A program made the position numbers and the translations under genes. DNA of 64,000 nt from Bacilli bacterium. GTDB taxonomy: Bacteria > Bacillota_I > Bacilli_A > RFN20 > CAG-631. Shown piece after piece: positions 1 through 8,990 of the stretch. Location: assembly GCA_900754115.1 (NCBI GenBank), contig CAAEBM010000035.1, positions 62,001 to 126,000 on the forward strand, written 5' to 3'. The notes under the pieces are model-generated. The model searched no databases, was not told the DNA's origin, and was given only the letters and a program-made list of their open reading frames with translations. Positions within the stretch are counted from its first letter, which is position 1. The number at the start of each line of letters is the position of its first letter.

Positions 1-622
1 CAAATAAATAAGGGGAACTGACAGGAACGTCATTGTAATCGACATTATGTCCTGTTTTTAAAATGACTCCATCTTTAACGAAAGCGTTTACAGGCAAAGC
101 GCCAAAAAAGTCAGCATTGGTAGCCATATAAACTTGTCTGTCTGGATTATCTTCTTGCCAAGCATTCACTTGGTTAATAATTTTTGCTTTGGTTGAATAA
201 GCAGCTGTATTCGTTGAATTATTTGCTGTACCAGCAACAATGGCTGCTTTATTCAAATCAACTTCTGTAAAATAAGCTGTAATGTGATTTCCTGTAGAAA
301 TCGTTGTCAAATCATACTCTACTTTATAAAGTTCAACGCCATCGGCTAATGTAGCATTTAATTCTTTGCTATAAGAAGATTCGTTAAACGTCGTAGGAGT
401 ATAATCTTCCTCTTCTGGATAAGTAATAGGAGTGGCTTTAGAATTACAAAATTCACACTCTGCAGGAGGAACATTGGGTTCATCACTGCTGCTACTACTA
501 TCAGAAATAGGAGGATTTGTAGGATTAGAACTAATAGAATTAGAATTGTTGGAATTATCAGCGCACCCAACAACAAAAGTTAATAAAAAAATGGATAAAA
601 ATAAATACTTTTTTTTCTTCAT
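1..622 (-). CDS. Lipoprotein with probable phosphodiester glycosidase (NAGPA-like) domain, 3' end outside window
   Basis: The reading frame opens at an ATG (620-622) behind the ribosome-binding site AAAGGAGAA and runs off the left edge, giving 207 codons. The N-terminus is MKKKKYLFLSIFLL followed by TFVVGC, a lipoprotein signal peptide with an acceptable lipobox (Cys20). A Ser/Asn/Pro-rich linker follows, as in many surface lipoproteins. Near residues 165-195 the sequence ATNADFFGAL and a VKDGVIL stretch resemble the core of the NAGPA/DUF2233 phosphodiester glycosidase family, which normally has an N-x-DFF motif followed by a glycine-rich turn. The family call rests on this short motif only; the rest of the domain is outside the window. 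The gene is probably monocistronic. Confidence 0.6.
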   Translation of the reverse strand, partial: MKKKKYLFLSIFLLTFVVGCADNSNNSNSISSNPTNPPISDSSSSSDEPNVPPAECEFCNSKATPITYPEEEDYTPTTFNESSYSKELNATLADGVELYKVEYDLTTISTGNHITAYFTEVDLNKAAIVAGTANNSTNTAAYSTKAKIINQVNAWQEDNPDRQVYMATNADFFGALPVNAFVKDGVILKTGHNVDYNDVPVSSPYLF

Positions 623-647
623 ATTTTTTCTCCTTTTCTAAAGTAAT

Positions 648-669
648 AAATAAATATTCATATTTATTT
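648..669. promoter_or_regulatory. 10-bp inverted repeat upstream of the lipoprotein gene
   Basis: AAATAAATAT and its exact reverse complement flank a 2-base spacer, about 26 bases upstream of the lipoprotein start codon. It could be an operator or a leader hairpin. In DNA this AT-rich, such a repeat can also arise by chance. Confidence 0.3.
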
Positions 670-777
670 CGATTTCCTCCATTATTATATCATAAACTAT
701 AAATAAAAAACTATAAAAAAATATATTTTTTATTTTTTTAAAAATTTCTGCAAAAAACATAGCAAAAAATTGATTTT

Positions 778-1767
778 TTATTCGTTTTTTGTTATGTTTT
801 CCTGTTCTATATCCTGCAAAATCTTTAATAGTTCAGCAAACGAAGTGATTAAAGAAACTTTTTTTCTGATTTGAGCGGATTGTTTAAAATCTTTTAAAAA
901 CCATCCTGCATGTTGTCTTAATTCTCTAATAGCCACATTTTCTCCTTTTAACTCAATTAAATCTAGTGCGTATGATTTCAAGATTTGAATTTTTGTTTGC
1001 AACGTTAAAGGAGGTAAAAGTTTACCTGTTTTTAAATATTGCTGAATTTGTTGAAAAATATAAGGGTTTCCATAAGAAGCTCTGCCAATCATTACCGCTT
1101 CGCATTTTGTTAATTCTAAAACTTCTTTGGCTTTTTGGGGAGTTGTAATATCTCCATTGACGATAATTGGAAAATCTTTTAATTGTTCTTTAATTTCTTT
1201 AATGATCGAATAATTGACCGTCCCTTGGTATAAATCTGATTTTGTTCTGCCATGAATTGCTAAAGCGCTAGCTCCCGCCTCTTTTATTTTTGTAGCCACT
1301 TCTAACGCATTAATATGTTGATGATCCCATCCTATACGAATTTTAACAGTTACAGGTTTTTTTACGTTTTCAACGATAGTTTTGACTGTATCATAAATCC
1401 GTTGTGGATCTAATAAATAAGCACTCCCCGCATGCGATTTTAAAATTTTTGGGACGGAACATCCCATATTGATGTCAATAATATCGGCATCCGTGTTTTG
1501 GTCGACAAATTTCGCTGCATAAAGTAATGTTTCTAAATCTCCGCCAAAGATTTGAATAGCTATAGGATGTTCTTGTTTATCGATTTTTGTTAAAGCAAGT
1601 GTCTTTTTGTCGTGATAATATAACCCTTTGTCACTAATCATTTCGCTATAGACCAAAGAGGCTTGATATTGTTTACATATTTTGCGATAAGCTAAATTGG
1701 TCACTCCAGCCATCGGCGCTAAAACAACTTGTCCTTCAATTTTTACATTTCCAATATAAAATGCCAT
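778..1767 (-). CDS. dusB: tRNA-dihydrouridine synthase B
   Basis: A flavoenzyme that reduces specific uridines in the tRNA D-loop to dihydrouridine using NADPH and FMN. The 329 residues show the family signatures in order: LAPMAGVTNLAYR near residue 17, the catalytic-cysteine motif DINMGCSVPK near 100, KPVTVKIRIGWD near 140, AIHGRT near 170, IVNGDI near 202 and the phosphate-binding MIGRASYGNPYIF near 227. Length is normal for DusB. The ATG start has an AAAAGGAGGATTAT ribosome-binding site. It lies 47 bases downstream of serS, separated from it by a terminator hairpin, so it is either read through from the gyrase operon or has its own weak promoter. Confidence 0.95.
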   Translation of the reverse strand: MAFYIGNVKIEGQVVLAPMAGVTNLAYRKICKQYQASLVYSEMISDKGLYYHDKKTLALTKIDKQEHPIAIQIFGGDLETLLYAAKFVDQNTDADIIDINMGCSVPKILKSHAGSAYLLDPQRIYDTVKTIVENVKKPVTVKIRIGWDHQHINALEVATKIKEAGASALAIHGRTKSDLYQGTVNYSIIKEIKEQLKDFPIIVNGDITTPQKAKEVLELTKCEAVMIGRASYGNPYIFQQIQQYLKTGKLLPPLTLQTKIQILKSYALDLIELKGENVAIRELRQHAGWFLKDFKQSAQIRKKVSLITSFAELLKILQDIEQENITKNE

Positions 1768-1790
1768 ATAATCCTCCTTTTCCTTGTAAT

Positions 1791-1816
1791 TAAAAATGCA
1801 CGTTAAGGTGCATTTT
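1791..1816 (-). terminator. Intrinsic terminator after serS
   Basis: A 9-bp stem (AAAATGCAC with GTGCATTTT) and 6-base loop, followed on the minus strand by a T-rich tract. The serS stop codon lies inside the stem. Confidence 0.75.
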
Positions 1817-3092
1817 ATCGGATTATAGTCTTATTTCCCATATAAGGTTGTAATGCCTTAGGAATGTTGACACTTCCATCTTCGTTTAAATTATTTTCTA
1901 AAAAAGCAATCAACATTCTAGGAGGAGCAACCACTGTATTATTTAAAGTATGTGCAAAATATTTGCCATTTTTTCCATTGACTCTAATTCCTAATCTTCG
2001 CGCTTGTGCATCTGTCAAATTAGAGCAACTTCCCACTTCAAAATATTTTTGTTGACGAGGAGACCATGCTTCTACATCGACACTTTTACATTTTAAATCT
2101 GCTAAATCTCCAGAGCAACATTCTAAAGTGCGAACAGGAATATCTAATGAACGGAAAAAATCAACTGTATTTTTCCACAGTTTTTCAAACCACATTCGGC
2201 TTTCTTCTGGTTTACAAACCACAATCATTTCTTGTTTTTCAAATTGATGAATGCGATAAACGCCTCTTTCTTCTATTCCATGTGCTCCTTTTTCTTTTCT
2301 AAAACAAGGAGAATAGGAAGTATAAACATAAGGCAATTTTTCTTCATCTAAAATGGTATCAATAAATTTACCAATCATGGAATGTTCACTTGTACCAATT
2401 AAATATAAATCTTCTCCATCAATTTTATACATCATGGCATCCATTTCTTCAAAACTCATGACCCCAGTGACGACATCACTACGAATCATAAATGGAGGAA
2501 CAACATATGTAAATCCACGATCAATCATAAAATCGCGGGCATAAGAAATGATAGCGGAATGTAAGCGAGCAACATCACCCATTAAATAATAAAATCCATT
2601 CCCAGCTACTTTTCGAGCACTATCTAAATCAATTCCATTTAATTTTTCCATGATTTGAACATGGTAAGGAACTTCAAATGGTTTTAATTGAGGCTCTCCA
2701 AATTTTTCAAGTTCTACGTTTTCACTATCATCTTTTCCAATAGGAACTGTTTCATCAATGATATTTGGAATTTTCATCATGATTTCTTTTAATTCTTTTT
2801 TGGTTTGTTCTTCTTGCACTTCTAAATCTTGAAGTTGTAAATCAATTTGATGAATTTGTTCTTTTATTGTTTCTGCTTCTTGCTTTTGATTCATTGCAAA
2901 ACATTTTCCTATTTGTTTACTTAATTGGTTTTTCTTTCCTCGCAGTTCACTGGCTAAAGTAATATATTTTCTGCTTTGAATATCTAAATCATAAGCTTTT
3001 TCTACCAAAGGTAGCTTGTAATCTTGAAATTTCTTTTTCATATTTTCTTTTACAAGTTCTTTGTTATTTCGAATTAAAGCAATATCAATCAT
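1815..3092 (-). CDS. serS: Seryl-tRNA synthetase
   Basis: Charges tRNA-Ser (and tRNA-Sec where present) with serine. The 425-residue protein has the N-terminal long coiled-coil arm (about residues 25-110, rich in K/E/Q) that grips the tRNA long variable arm. The class II catalytic domain follows, with the motif 2 region PCFRKEKGAHGIEERG near 265-280 and motif 3 NTVVAPPRMLIAFLEN near 390. Two places depart from the common bacterial pattern: GTSEHSMIG stands where TAEVPL is usual, and the motif 2 loop reads GIEERGVYR instead of GRDTRGL(I/F)R. The C-terminus LQPYMGNKTI is typical. It is the last gene of the yaaA-recF-gyrB-gyrA-serS block and starts 18 bases after gyrA, with GGAGG 7 bases before the ATG. 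Bacillus also places serS near the gyrase genes. Confidence 0.96.
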   Translation of the reverse strand: MIDIALIRNNKELVKENMKKKFQDYKLPLVEKAYDLDIQSRKYITLASELRGKKNQLSKQIGKCFAMNQKQEAETIKEQIHQIDLQLQDLEVQEEQTKKELKEIMMKIPNIIDETVPIGKDDSENVELEKFGEPQLKPFEVPYHVQIMEKLNGIDLDSARKVAGNGFYYLMGDVARLHSAIISYARDFMIDRGFTYVVPPFMIRSDVVTGVMSFEEMDAMMYKIDGEDLYLIGTSEHSMIGKFIDTILDEEKLPYVYTSYSPCFRKEKGAHGIEERGVYRIHQFEKQEMIVVCKPEESRMWFEKLWKNTVDFFRSLDIPVRTLECCSGDLADLKCKSVDVEAWSPRQQKYFEVGSCSNLTDAQARRLGIRVNGKNGKYFAHTLNNTVVAPPRMLIAFLENNLNEDGSVNIPKALQPYMGNKTIIR

Positions 3093-3106
3093 ACATTTTC
3101 CTCCAA

Positions 3107-3122
3107 TGTTCTACGTGGAACA
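3107..3122. other. parS: parS-like centromere site at the gyrA stop codon
   Basis: On the minus strand the 16 bases read TGTTCCACGTAGAACA. This is one base away from the perfect palindrome TGTTCCACGTGGAACA and two away from the Bacillus consensus TGTTNCACGTGAAACA. The gyrA stop codon TAG is inside the site. A cognate ParA/ParB pair is encoded in this window at 29471-31091. It is the only site I found that matches both half-sites. Confidence 0.6.
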
Positions 3123-5612
3123 TTTACTTTGTTCGGTTTGTTCTTCTTCTACTATTTCTTCTTTTGCTGCAATAGCAATGGAAGATACTTCTTGACCTTC
3201 ATTTAACTTAATAATGCGAACGCCTAAGGTATTTCTACCCGCTTTTTTTACTTGTTCTAAAGAAGTACGAATAACGATTCCTTGATTTGTGACAACCAAT
3301 AAGTCTTCAACACCATTTACAGCTTTAATATTGGATAATAAACCATTCTTTTCAGAAATCTTCATGGTTAAAACTCCTTGGCTGCCTCGTTTTGTTAAAC
3401 GATAATCGGATATTAAAGACATTTTCCCATAACCATTTTTACTAATAACTAATAAATATTGTCCTTCTAAGGAAGTAGCAACTCCAACCACTTCTTTACC
3501 ATTGACATTGATCCCTTTGACTCCTGCAGCACTTCTTCCCATTACTCTCACATCTTGTTCATTAAAACGAACCACTTTTCCATTGGAAGCAGCAATTAAA
3601 ATCTCAGCAGAACCATTGGTCAATTTTACATCAATGAGTTCGTCGTCTTCTTTTAAATGAATTGCAATTTTTCCTTTTTGACGAATGCTTTCAAATTCTT
3701 TTAATGCAACTCGTTTTACAATTCCATTTTTAGTGACAAATATCAAGGTGTGGTTTTCTTGATATTCATTTAATGAGATAATGGAACGAACTTTTTCATT
3801 TGCCTCCATATTTAAAAGATTAATGACGGGAATTCCTTTAGCTGTTCTACCATATTCAGGAATTTGATGGCCACGCAAACGATATACTTTTCCAAAGTTT
3901 GTAAAGAAAACGATATCTTTATGTGTATGAGCAATCACGATTTGATCCACTACATCTTCTTCATTAGTAGTCATTCCTTTAATCCCTTTTCCACCACGAT
4001 TTTGTGTTTTAAAGGTATCCATCGGAACTCGTTTAATATAACCATTCACAGTTAAGGTAACAATGATATCTTCTTTTGTAATTAAGTCTTCATCATCAAT
4101 ATTAAATTCTCCCATGATGATTTCGCTTCGACGAGCATCACTATATTTATTTTTAATTTCTATCAATTCATTTTTTACGATTTCAAAAATGCGTTCATCA
4201 CTTGCCAATATCGCTTTAAATTCTTCTACTTGTGATTCCAAGTTCTTACACTTTGTTTCACTCTTTTCGATTTCTAAAGCAGATAAACGCCCAAGACTCA
4301 TGGATACGATGGCTTTTGCTTGTCTTTCAGACAATTCAAAGCGTTCCATTAAAGCGTTTTGAGAATCTTCTACACTTTTTGAAGAACGGATAATTTGAAT
4401 GACTTCATCTATATTTTCAATAGCAATGACAATACCTAATAATACGTGAAGTTCATCTTCTGCTTTCTTTAATTCAAATTGTGTGCGGCGATAGATGACA
4501 TTTTTTTGATGTTGTAAGTAAAGTGTTAGCATTTCTTTGATGGGCAGAACCTTTGGTTCTCCATCTACTAATGCGAGCATATTGATGCCATAACTCACTT
4601 GCAATTGAGTTAATTTAAATAATTGGTTTAAAATCACTTCAGGTACGACATCTTTTCTTAATTCAATGACAACTCGAATATCTTCCCCACTGGATTCATC
4701 TCTTAAATCAGTAATTCCGTCAATGACCTTTTCTCTTGCTAAGTCAGCAATTTTTTCAATCATGACTGTTTTATTGACTTGATAAGGAATTTCAGAAATA
4801 ATAATTTTATTTTTTCCGTTACCCATTTCTTCAATATGGGTTTTGGAACGCAAAAGAATCGTTCCATTTCCGGTTTCATAAGCTTTTTTAATTCCTGATT
4901 TACCTAAAATATAAGCACCTGTTGGAAAGTCTGGTCCTTTTAAAATTTGCATTAAATCGACCACTTCAATATCAGGATTTTCTGCAACTGCTAATATAGC
5001 GTCAATTGCTTCTGCTAAATTGTGAGGTGGAATATTAGTAGCCATTCCCACAGCAATCCCTGTCGACCCATTAACTAATATATTGGGAAATTTAGAAGGC
5101 AAAACAACTGGTTCTTGTTCTTCCCCATCATAGTTTGGCATAAAATCAACCGTGTCTTCATCTAAATCTCGAACCATTTCCATGGCGATTTTTGACATTC
5201 TTGCTTCGGTATACCGCATTGCTGCCGCTCCATCACCATCAATGGAACCAAAGTTTCCGTGCCCATCAACTAACGGATAACGAGTTGAGAAGTTTTGTGC
5301 CAAGCGAACCATGGCTTCATAAATAGCCGAATCTCCATGAGGATGGTATTTTCCCATGACGTCCCCAACAATACGTGCCGATTTTTTATAAGGACTACCC
5401 GCATTCATTTTTGCTTCACTCATGCCAAATAAAATTCTTCGGTGAACCGGTTTTAATCCATCCTTAACATCTGGAAGTGCTCTAGCAACAATGACCGACA
5501 TTGCATATTCCAAAAAAGAATTTTTGACTTCTTTTGAAAGGTTGACTATTTCAATTCCTTTATTTTCTTCTTGCATTTCATGTTCTGCAAATGCTTTTAA
5601 ATCTTCTTTCAC
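3111..5612 (-). CDS. gyrA: DNA gyrase subunit A
   Basis: The breakage-reunion subunit of the GyrA2B2 supercoiling enzyme. The start is taken at GTG 5612, eight bases after GGAGG; an upstream in-frame GTG at 5621 overlaps the ribosome-binding site. The result is 833 residues. The active-site tyrosine is in AAMRYTEARM near residue 120. The quinolone-resistance region reads HPHGDSAIYEAMVRLAQ, with the sensitive-type Ser and the Glu found in Bacillus at the second hot spot. The GyrA box appears as QNRGGKGIKG near residue 560 at the start of the six-bladed C-terminal DNA-wrapping domain, which distinguishes it from ParC. The C-terminus is acidic (KEEIVEEEQTEQ). The gene follows gyrB by 15 bases. 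Confidence 0.97.
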   Translation of the reverse strand: MKEDLKAFAEHEMQEENKGIEIVNLSKEVKNSFLEYAMSVIVARALPDVKDGLKPVHRRILFGMSEAKMNAGSPYKKSARIVGDVMGKYHPHGDSAIYEAMVRLAQNFSTRYPLVDGHGNFGSIDGDGAAAMRYTEARMSKIAMEMVRDLDEDTVDFMPNYDGEEQEPVVLPSKFPNILVNGSTGIAVGMATNIPPHNLAEAIDAILAVAENPDIEVVDLMQILKGPDFPTGAYILGKSGIKKAYETGNGTILLRSKTHIEEMGNGKNKIIISEIPYQVNKTVMIEKIADLAREKVIDGITDLRDESSGEDIRVVIELRKDVVPEVILNQLFKLTQLQVSYGINMLALVDGEPKVLPIKEMLTLYLQHQKNVIYRRTQFELKKAEDELHVLLGIVIAIENIDEVIQIIRSSKSVEDSQNALMERFELSERQAKAIVSMSLGRLSALEIEKSETKCKNLESQVEEFKAILASDERIFEIVKNELIEIKNKYSDARRSEIIMGEFNIDDEDLITKEDIIVTLTVNGYIKRVPMDTFKTQNRGGKGIKGMTTNEEDVVDQIVIAHTHKDIVFFTNFGKVYRLRGHQIPEYGRTAKGIPVINLLNMEANEKVRSIISLNEYQENHTLIFVTKNGIVKRVALKEFESIRQKGKIAIHLKEDDELIDVKLTNGSAEILIAASNGKVVRFNEQDVRVMGRSAAGVKGINVNGKEVVGVATSLEGQYLLVISKNGYGKMSLISDYRLTKRGSQGVLTMKISEKNGLLSNIKAVNGVEDLLVVTNQGIVIRTSLEQVKKAGRNTLGVRIIKLNEGQEVSSIAIAAKEEIVEEEQTEQSKCST

Positions 5613-5627
5613 TGCTAGCACCTCCTT

Positions 5628-7574
5628 TTAGATATCTAAATTTGTAACAAATTTGGCGTTTTCTAAAATATATTTTTTGCGAGGTTCGACTTTTTCTCCC
5701 ATTAACATATCAAACACTCGGTCGGCTTCAATTGCATCATCTAAAGAGACGCGAAGTAAAGTTCGATATGCTGGATCCATTGTCGTCTCACTGAGTTGTT
5801 GATAATCCATTTCTCCTAAACCTTTATACCGTTGAATACTCATTTTTCCTGTCGCTCTAGCACGAATTTCTTCTAATTGAGCATCGTTATAAGCATATTC
5901 CACTGTTTTTCCATACTCTACTTTATATAAAGGTGGTTGAGCAATATATACATGGCCTGCTTCAATTAAAGGTTGCATATAACGATAAAAGAAAGTGAGT
6001 AATAGTATACGAATATGAGATCCATCGACATCGGCATCGGTCATGATAATAACTTTATGATAACGCAATTTTTCAATATCAAATTCATCATGAATTCCCG
6101 TTCCTAAAGCTGTAATAATATTTCCAATTTCAGCGTTTTCAAAAACTCGATGAGGATTAGCTTTTTCAACATTTATAATCTTTCCTCTTAAAGGTAAGAT
6201 AGCTTGATATTCTCTTACTCTTCCTTGTTTTGCACTACCACCAGCTGAATCTCCTTCGACAATAAACATTTCACACAAGGAAGCATCTTTACTTGAACAA
6301 TCAGCTAACTTGCCAGGCAAAGTAGAAAATTCTAAAGCCCCTTTTCTACGTGTTTGTTCTCTTGCTCTTTTAGCTGCTAATCGTGCTTTATTAGCTAACA
6401 AAGCTTTTTCCACAATAATCTTTGCTTCATTAGGATTTTCTAATAAGAAGCGTTGTATTTGTTCTCCAAAGATAGAACTAACTAATTTTCTAACTTCTGA
6501 GTTCCCTAATTTTCCTTTTGTTTGTCCTTCATATTGAGGATCAGGGTGTTTGACAGAAATGATTGCAGTCATTCCTTCTTTTACATCGTCGTATTGTAAA
6601 TTTTCTTCATTATCTTTTAAGAATTTCTTTTCTCTAGCATAATTATTGATGACACGCACAATGGCAAGGCGGAATCCTTCTTCATGGGTTCCTCCTTCTT
6701 TGGTGTTAATATTGTTACAAAATGAATAAAGGCTTGGCAAATATCCTTCGTTGTATTGAATAACCCCTTCCACACTAATTAATTCGGTCTTTCCTCGAAC
6801 TTCTGTTTCTTCTTCTCCTTTAATGTGGATGATATGTTCATGAATCGGAGTTTTGTTTGCGTTAATAAAACGAATGTATTCTTCTAAACCTGATTCAAAT
6901 AAAAATTCATCTTTGATTTCTGTTTCTTGACGCAAGTCAGCAACTGTTATTTTAATTCCTTCATTTAAAAAAGCTAATTGCCGAGTTCTTTCTTTTAAAA
7001 TATCGTAATCGTATTCTTGCGTTTCTTCAAAAATTTGTGGGTCTGCTTTAAAACGAACGGTCGTCCCTGTATCATTTAAATCGACATCTTGAATAATTTT
7101 TAAATGTCCTTCTGGATGTCCACCATTAATAAACTTTTGGTAAAATAAATGTCCTTCTCTTTTTACCCACACTTCTAAATATTCAGATAAAGCATTGACA
7201 ACCGATGCTCCCACACCATGCAATCCACCAGAAACTTTATATCCTCCACCTTCACCAAATTTTCCTCCGGCGTGTAAAACTGTATAAATTGTTTCTACAG
7301 TAGAAATTCCTGTTTTGGGATGAATTCCTGTCGGCACTCCTCGACCATGGTCAACTACTTCAATCACATTGTCTTTTAAAATGCGAATGTTGATTTCTTT
7401 ACCATATCCAGCCATTGCTTCATCAATCGCATTATCTACAATTTCCCAAACTAAATGGTGTAATCCTGTTTTTGAAGTCGTTCCAATATACATTCCTGGT
7501 CTTTTGCGAACCGCTTCTAGTCCTTCTAAAACTTGTATATCGCTTTCGTTATAATGTGTTTTTTTCTCATCCAT
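5628..7574 (-). CDS. gyrB: DNA gyrase subunit B
   Basis: The ATPase subunit of DNA gyrase, 648 residues. It has the GHKL ATP-binding domain (EIVDNAIDEAMAGYG near 47; GRGVPTGIHP; GGKFGEGGGYKVSGGLHGVG near 103-125), the transducer domain and the TOPRIM domain (EGDSAGGSAKQGR near 430, DADVDGSHIRILLL near 510). The C-terminal zone ends with the YKGLGEM element near 595. The length fits the Gram-positive form without the extra enterobacterial insert. Its start overlaps the end of recF by 8 bases, so translation is probably coupled. It is the third gene of the origin-type operon. Confidence 0.97.
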   Translation of the reverse strand: MDEKKTHYNESDIQVLEGLEAVRKRPGMYIGTTSKTGLHHLVWEIVDNAIDEAMAGYGKEINIRILKDNVIEVVDHGRGVPTGIHPKTGISTVETIYTVLHAGGKFGEGGGYKVSGGLHGVGASVVNALSEYLEVWVKREGHLFYQKFINGGHPEGHLKIIQDVDLNDTGTTVRFKADPQIFEETQEYDYDILKERTRQLAFLNEGIKITVADLRQETEIKDEFLFESGLEEYIRFINANKTPIHEHIIHIKGEEETEVRGKTELISVEGVIQYNEGYLPSLYSFCNNINTKEGGTHEEGFRLAIVRVINNYAREKKFLKDNEENLQYDDVKEGMTAIISVKHPDPQYEGQTKGKLGNSEVRKLVSSIFGEQIQRFLLENPNEAKIIVEKALLANKARLAAKRAREQTRRKGALEFSTLPGKLADCSSKDASLCEMFIVEGDSAGGSAKQGRVREYQAILPLRGKIINVEKANPHRVFENAEIGNIITALGTGIHDEFDIEKLRYHKVIIMTDADVDGSHIRILLLTFFYRYMQPLIEAGHVYIAQPPLYKVEYGKTVEYAYNDAQLEEIRARATGKMSIQRYKGLGEMDYQQLSETTMDPAYRTLLRVSLDDAIEADRVFDMLMGEKVEPRKKYILENAKFVTNLDI

Positions 7575-8685
7575 GGTTGAGCAAACTCCTTTCCGTCACC
7601 TTTCCATCTTTTACGTGATATAAGGTTAGATTTTCTTTTAATTTTTGTTTAAATAAAGCAGGAATATGGGTACAAGTAATCAAAACCTGTTCTTTTTTTG
7701 CAATGTATTGCAAAAGTTGTAAACATTTCTGTTCATCTAATTCTGAAAATACATCGTCTAATATTAAAATGGGTTCTTCTTTTGTTGTCATTGCAACAAT
7801 TTCAAATATTGCCAGTTTCATTGCAAGCATGATTCCTCGTTGTTGTCCTTGAGAAGCATAAAGTTCTGCTTCTTTTTGATCAAGATATACAACAAAATCA
7901 TCTTTATGAACGCCTAAATTAGTAAACGTTTTTTCTTGATCTTTGCTTAAATTTTTTAAAAACAATTCCATTCCTTTTTGAATATAATTGTCTTTTGTGT
8001 CTTCCTCTAAAAAAGTTTTATAACGAATGGTTAATTGATTTTGATTTCCACTAATCGTTTGATAAATTTGCGTTGCTTTTTTTTCAATTTGGTCAATTAA
8101 CCATTGTCTTCGCTTATAAAGTATAAAAGAACTTTCTAAAAGTTGGACATCAATGATTTTTAACAATGCTTCATCAAAAGTTTTAGGTTGTTTTAACAAA
8201 GCATTTCTTTGTTCCAGTAATTTTTGGAACAAAATGAGATGTTGCACATAAATTGGAAATAAAGAAGATAACTCCACATCCAATAAATGCCTTCTTTCTT
8301 TAGGAGAACTTTTTAGCAAAATTACATCTTCTGGAGTAAAGTCAATGGCTTGTAATTCTCCTAAATATTCACTAATTTTTTTCATTTTCGTCTGATTTAA
8401 AAAACAAACTTTTCCTAATTGGTTGAATACAATCGTATTCGTTTTTAAGTATTTGTTTTTTTCAAACGCGCAATAAATGGTGGCTTGCTTTTGATCATGC
8501 TGAATTAATTCTTTATAATGATGAGTGCGGAACGATTGTGTTTTTGCAAGTGTATAGACGCTTTCAACAATATTGGTTTTTCCTTGCCCATTATTACCAT
8601 AAAAAATATTTAATCCTTCATTTAAATTTAAATCTAAGAATTCAATATTTCTAAAGTGATGTAATCGCAATTGACGAATTTTCAT
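7567..8685 (-). CDS. recF: DNA replication and repair protein RecF
   Basis: An SMC-like ATPase that, with RecO and RecR, loads RecA onto single-stranded gaps. The 372 residues carry Walker A GNNGQGKTN near residue 30, the ABC-type signature region ASQGQQRGIML near 280 and Walker B LILDDVFSELD near 315. Length is standard. The ATG overlaps the yaaA stop codon (ATGA), and the gyrB start lies inside its 3' end; this gene order is the classic yaaA-recF-gyrB arrangement. dnaA and dnaN, which normally precede yaaA, are not present here. Confidence 0.95.
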   Translation of the reverse strand: MKIRQLRLHHFRNIEFLDLNLNEGLNIFYGNNGQGKTNIVESVYTLAKTQSFRTHHYKELIQHDQKQATIYCAFEKNKYLKTNTIVFNQLGKVCFLNQTKMKKISEYLGELQAIDFTPEDVILLKSSPKERRHLLDVELSSLFPIYVQHLILFQKLLEQRNALLKQPKTFDEALLKIIDVQLLESSFILYKRRQWLIDQIEKKATQIYQTISGNQNQLTIRYKTFLEEDTKDNYIQKGMELFLKNLSKDQEKTFTNLGVHKDDFVVYLDQKEAELYASQGQQRGIMLAMKLAIFEIVAMTTKEEPILILDDVFSELDEQKCLQLLQYIAKKEQVLITCTHIPALFKQKLKENLTLYHVKDGKVTERSLLNHG

Positions 8686-8891
8686 TTTTGAATGATATAT
8701 GTTTCATTCCCAATTTGAATTTGATCTTCTGGATAAAGTTTTCTCCCTCTTCGGTTTTCTGCTTGTTGATTGACCAAAACAAGATGCGAATTTAAATAAT
8801 TCTTTGCTTCGCCTCCATTAGAAATGAGTTGAACAAATTTTAAAAATTGTCCCAATTGAATATAATCACTTTCAATCATGATTTTTTTCAT
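8682..8891 (-). CDS. yaaA: S4-domain RNA-binding protein YaaA
   Basis: A 69-residue protein consisting of one S4 RNA-binding domain, with QLGQFLKFVQLISNGGEAKNYL near the start and the basic RRGRKLYPEDQI segment near residue 46. The position directly before recF matches B. subtilis yaaA (RlbA), implicated in ribosome assembly; the exact function is not shown by sequence. The ATG at 8889-8891 follows AAAGGGGAAGG. It is the first gene of the operon. Confidence 0.85.
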   Translation of the reverse strand: MKKIMIESDYIQLGQFLKFVQLISNGGEAKNYLNSHLVLVNQQAENRRGRKLYPEDQIQIGNETYIIQK

Positions 8892-8917
8892 AAGCCTTCC
8901 CCTTTATAGACGAGTAA

Positions 8918-8946
8918 ATTATATCATTTTTTTTAATAAAATTCAA
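8918..8946 (-). promoter_or_regulatory. Sigma-A-type promoter of the yaaA-recF-gyrB-gyrA-serS operon
   Basis: On the minus strand, -35 TTGAAT (8941-8946) and a perfect -10 TATAAT (8918-8923) are separated by 17 bases. The -10 box is 26 bases before the yaaA start codon. Confidence 0.8.
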
Positions 8947-8948
8947 TC

Positions 8949-8972
8949 TTTCTTAGTATATATACTAAGAAA
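8949..8972. promoter_or_regulatory. 24-bp perfect palindrome abutting the gyrase-operon promoter
   Basis: A continuous palindrome with half-site TTTCTTAGTATA and no spacer, ending two bases before the -35 hexamer of the gyrase operon. It has no run of U after it on either strand that would make it a terminator, and the true rpsR terminator is a separate hairpin 20 bases away. The position suggests an operator for an activator or repressor. The protein that would bind it is unknown. Confidence 0.55.
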
Positions 8973-8990
8973 AAAACAAATTTGAACACA

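Noticed and set aside
358..641. Frames of 69-72 residues on both strands near the left edge
   Set aside because: They overlap the partial lipoprotein gene, whose signal peptide, lipobox and ribosome-binding site are much stronger evidence.
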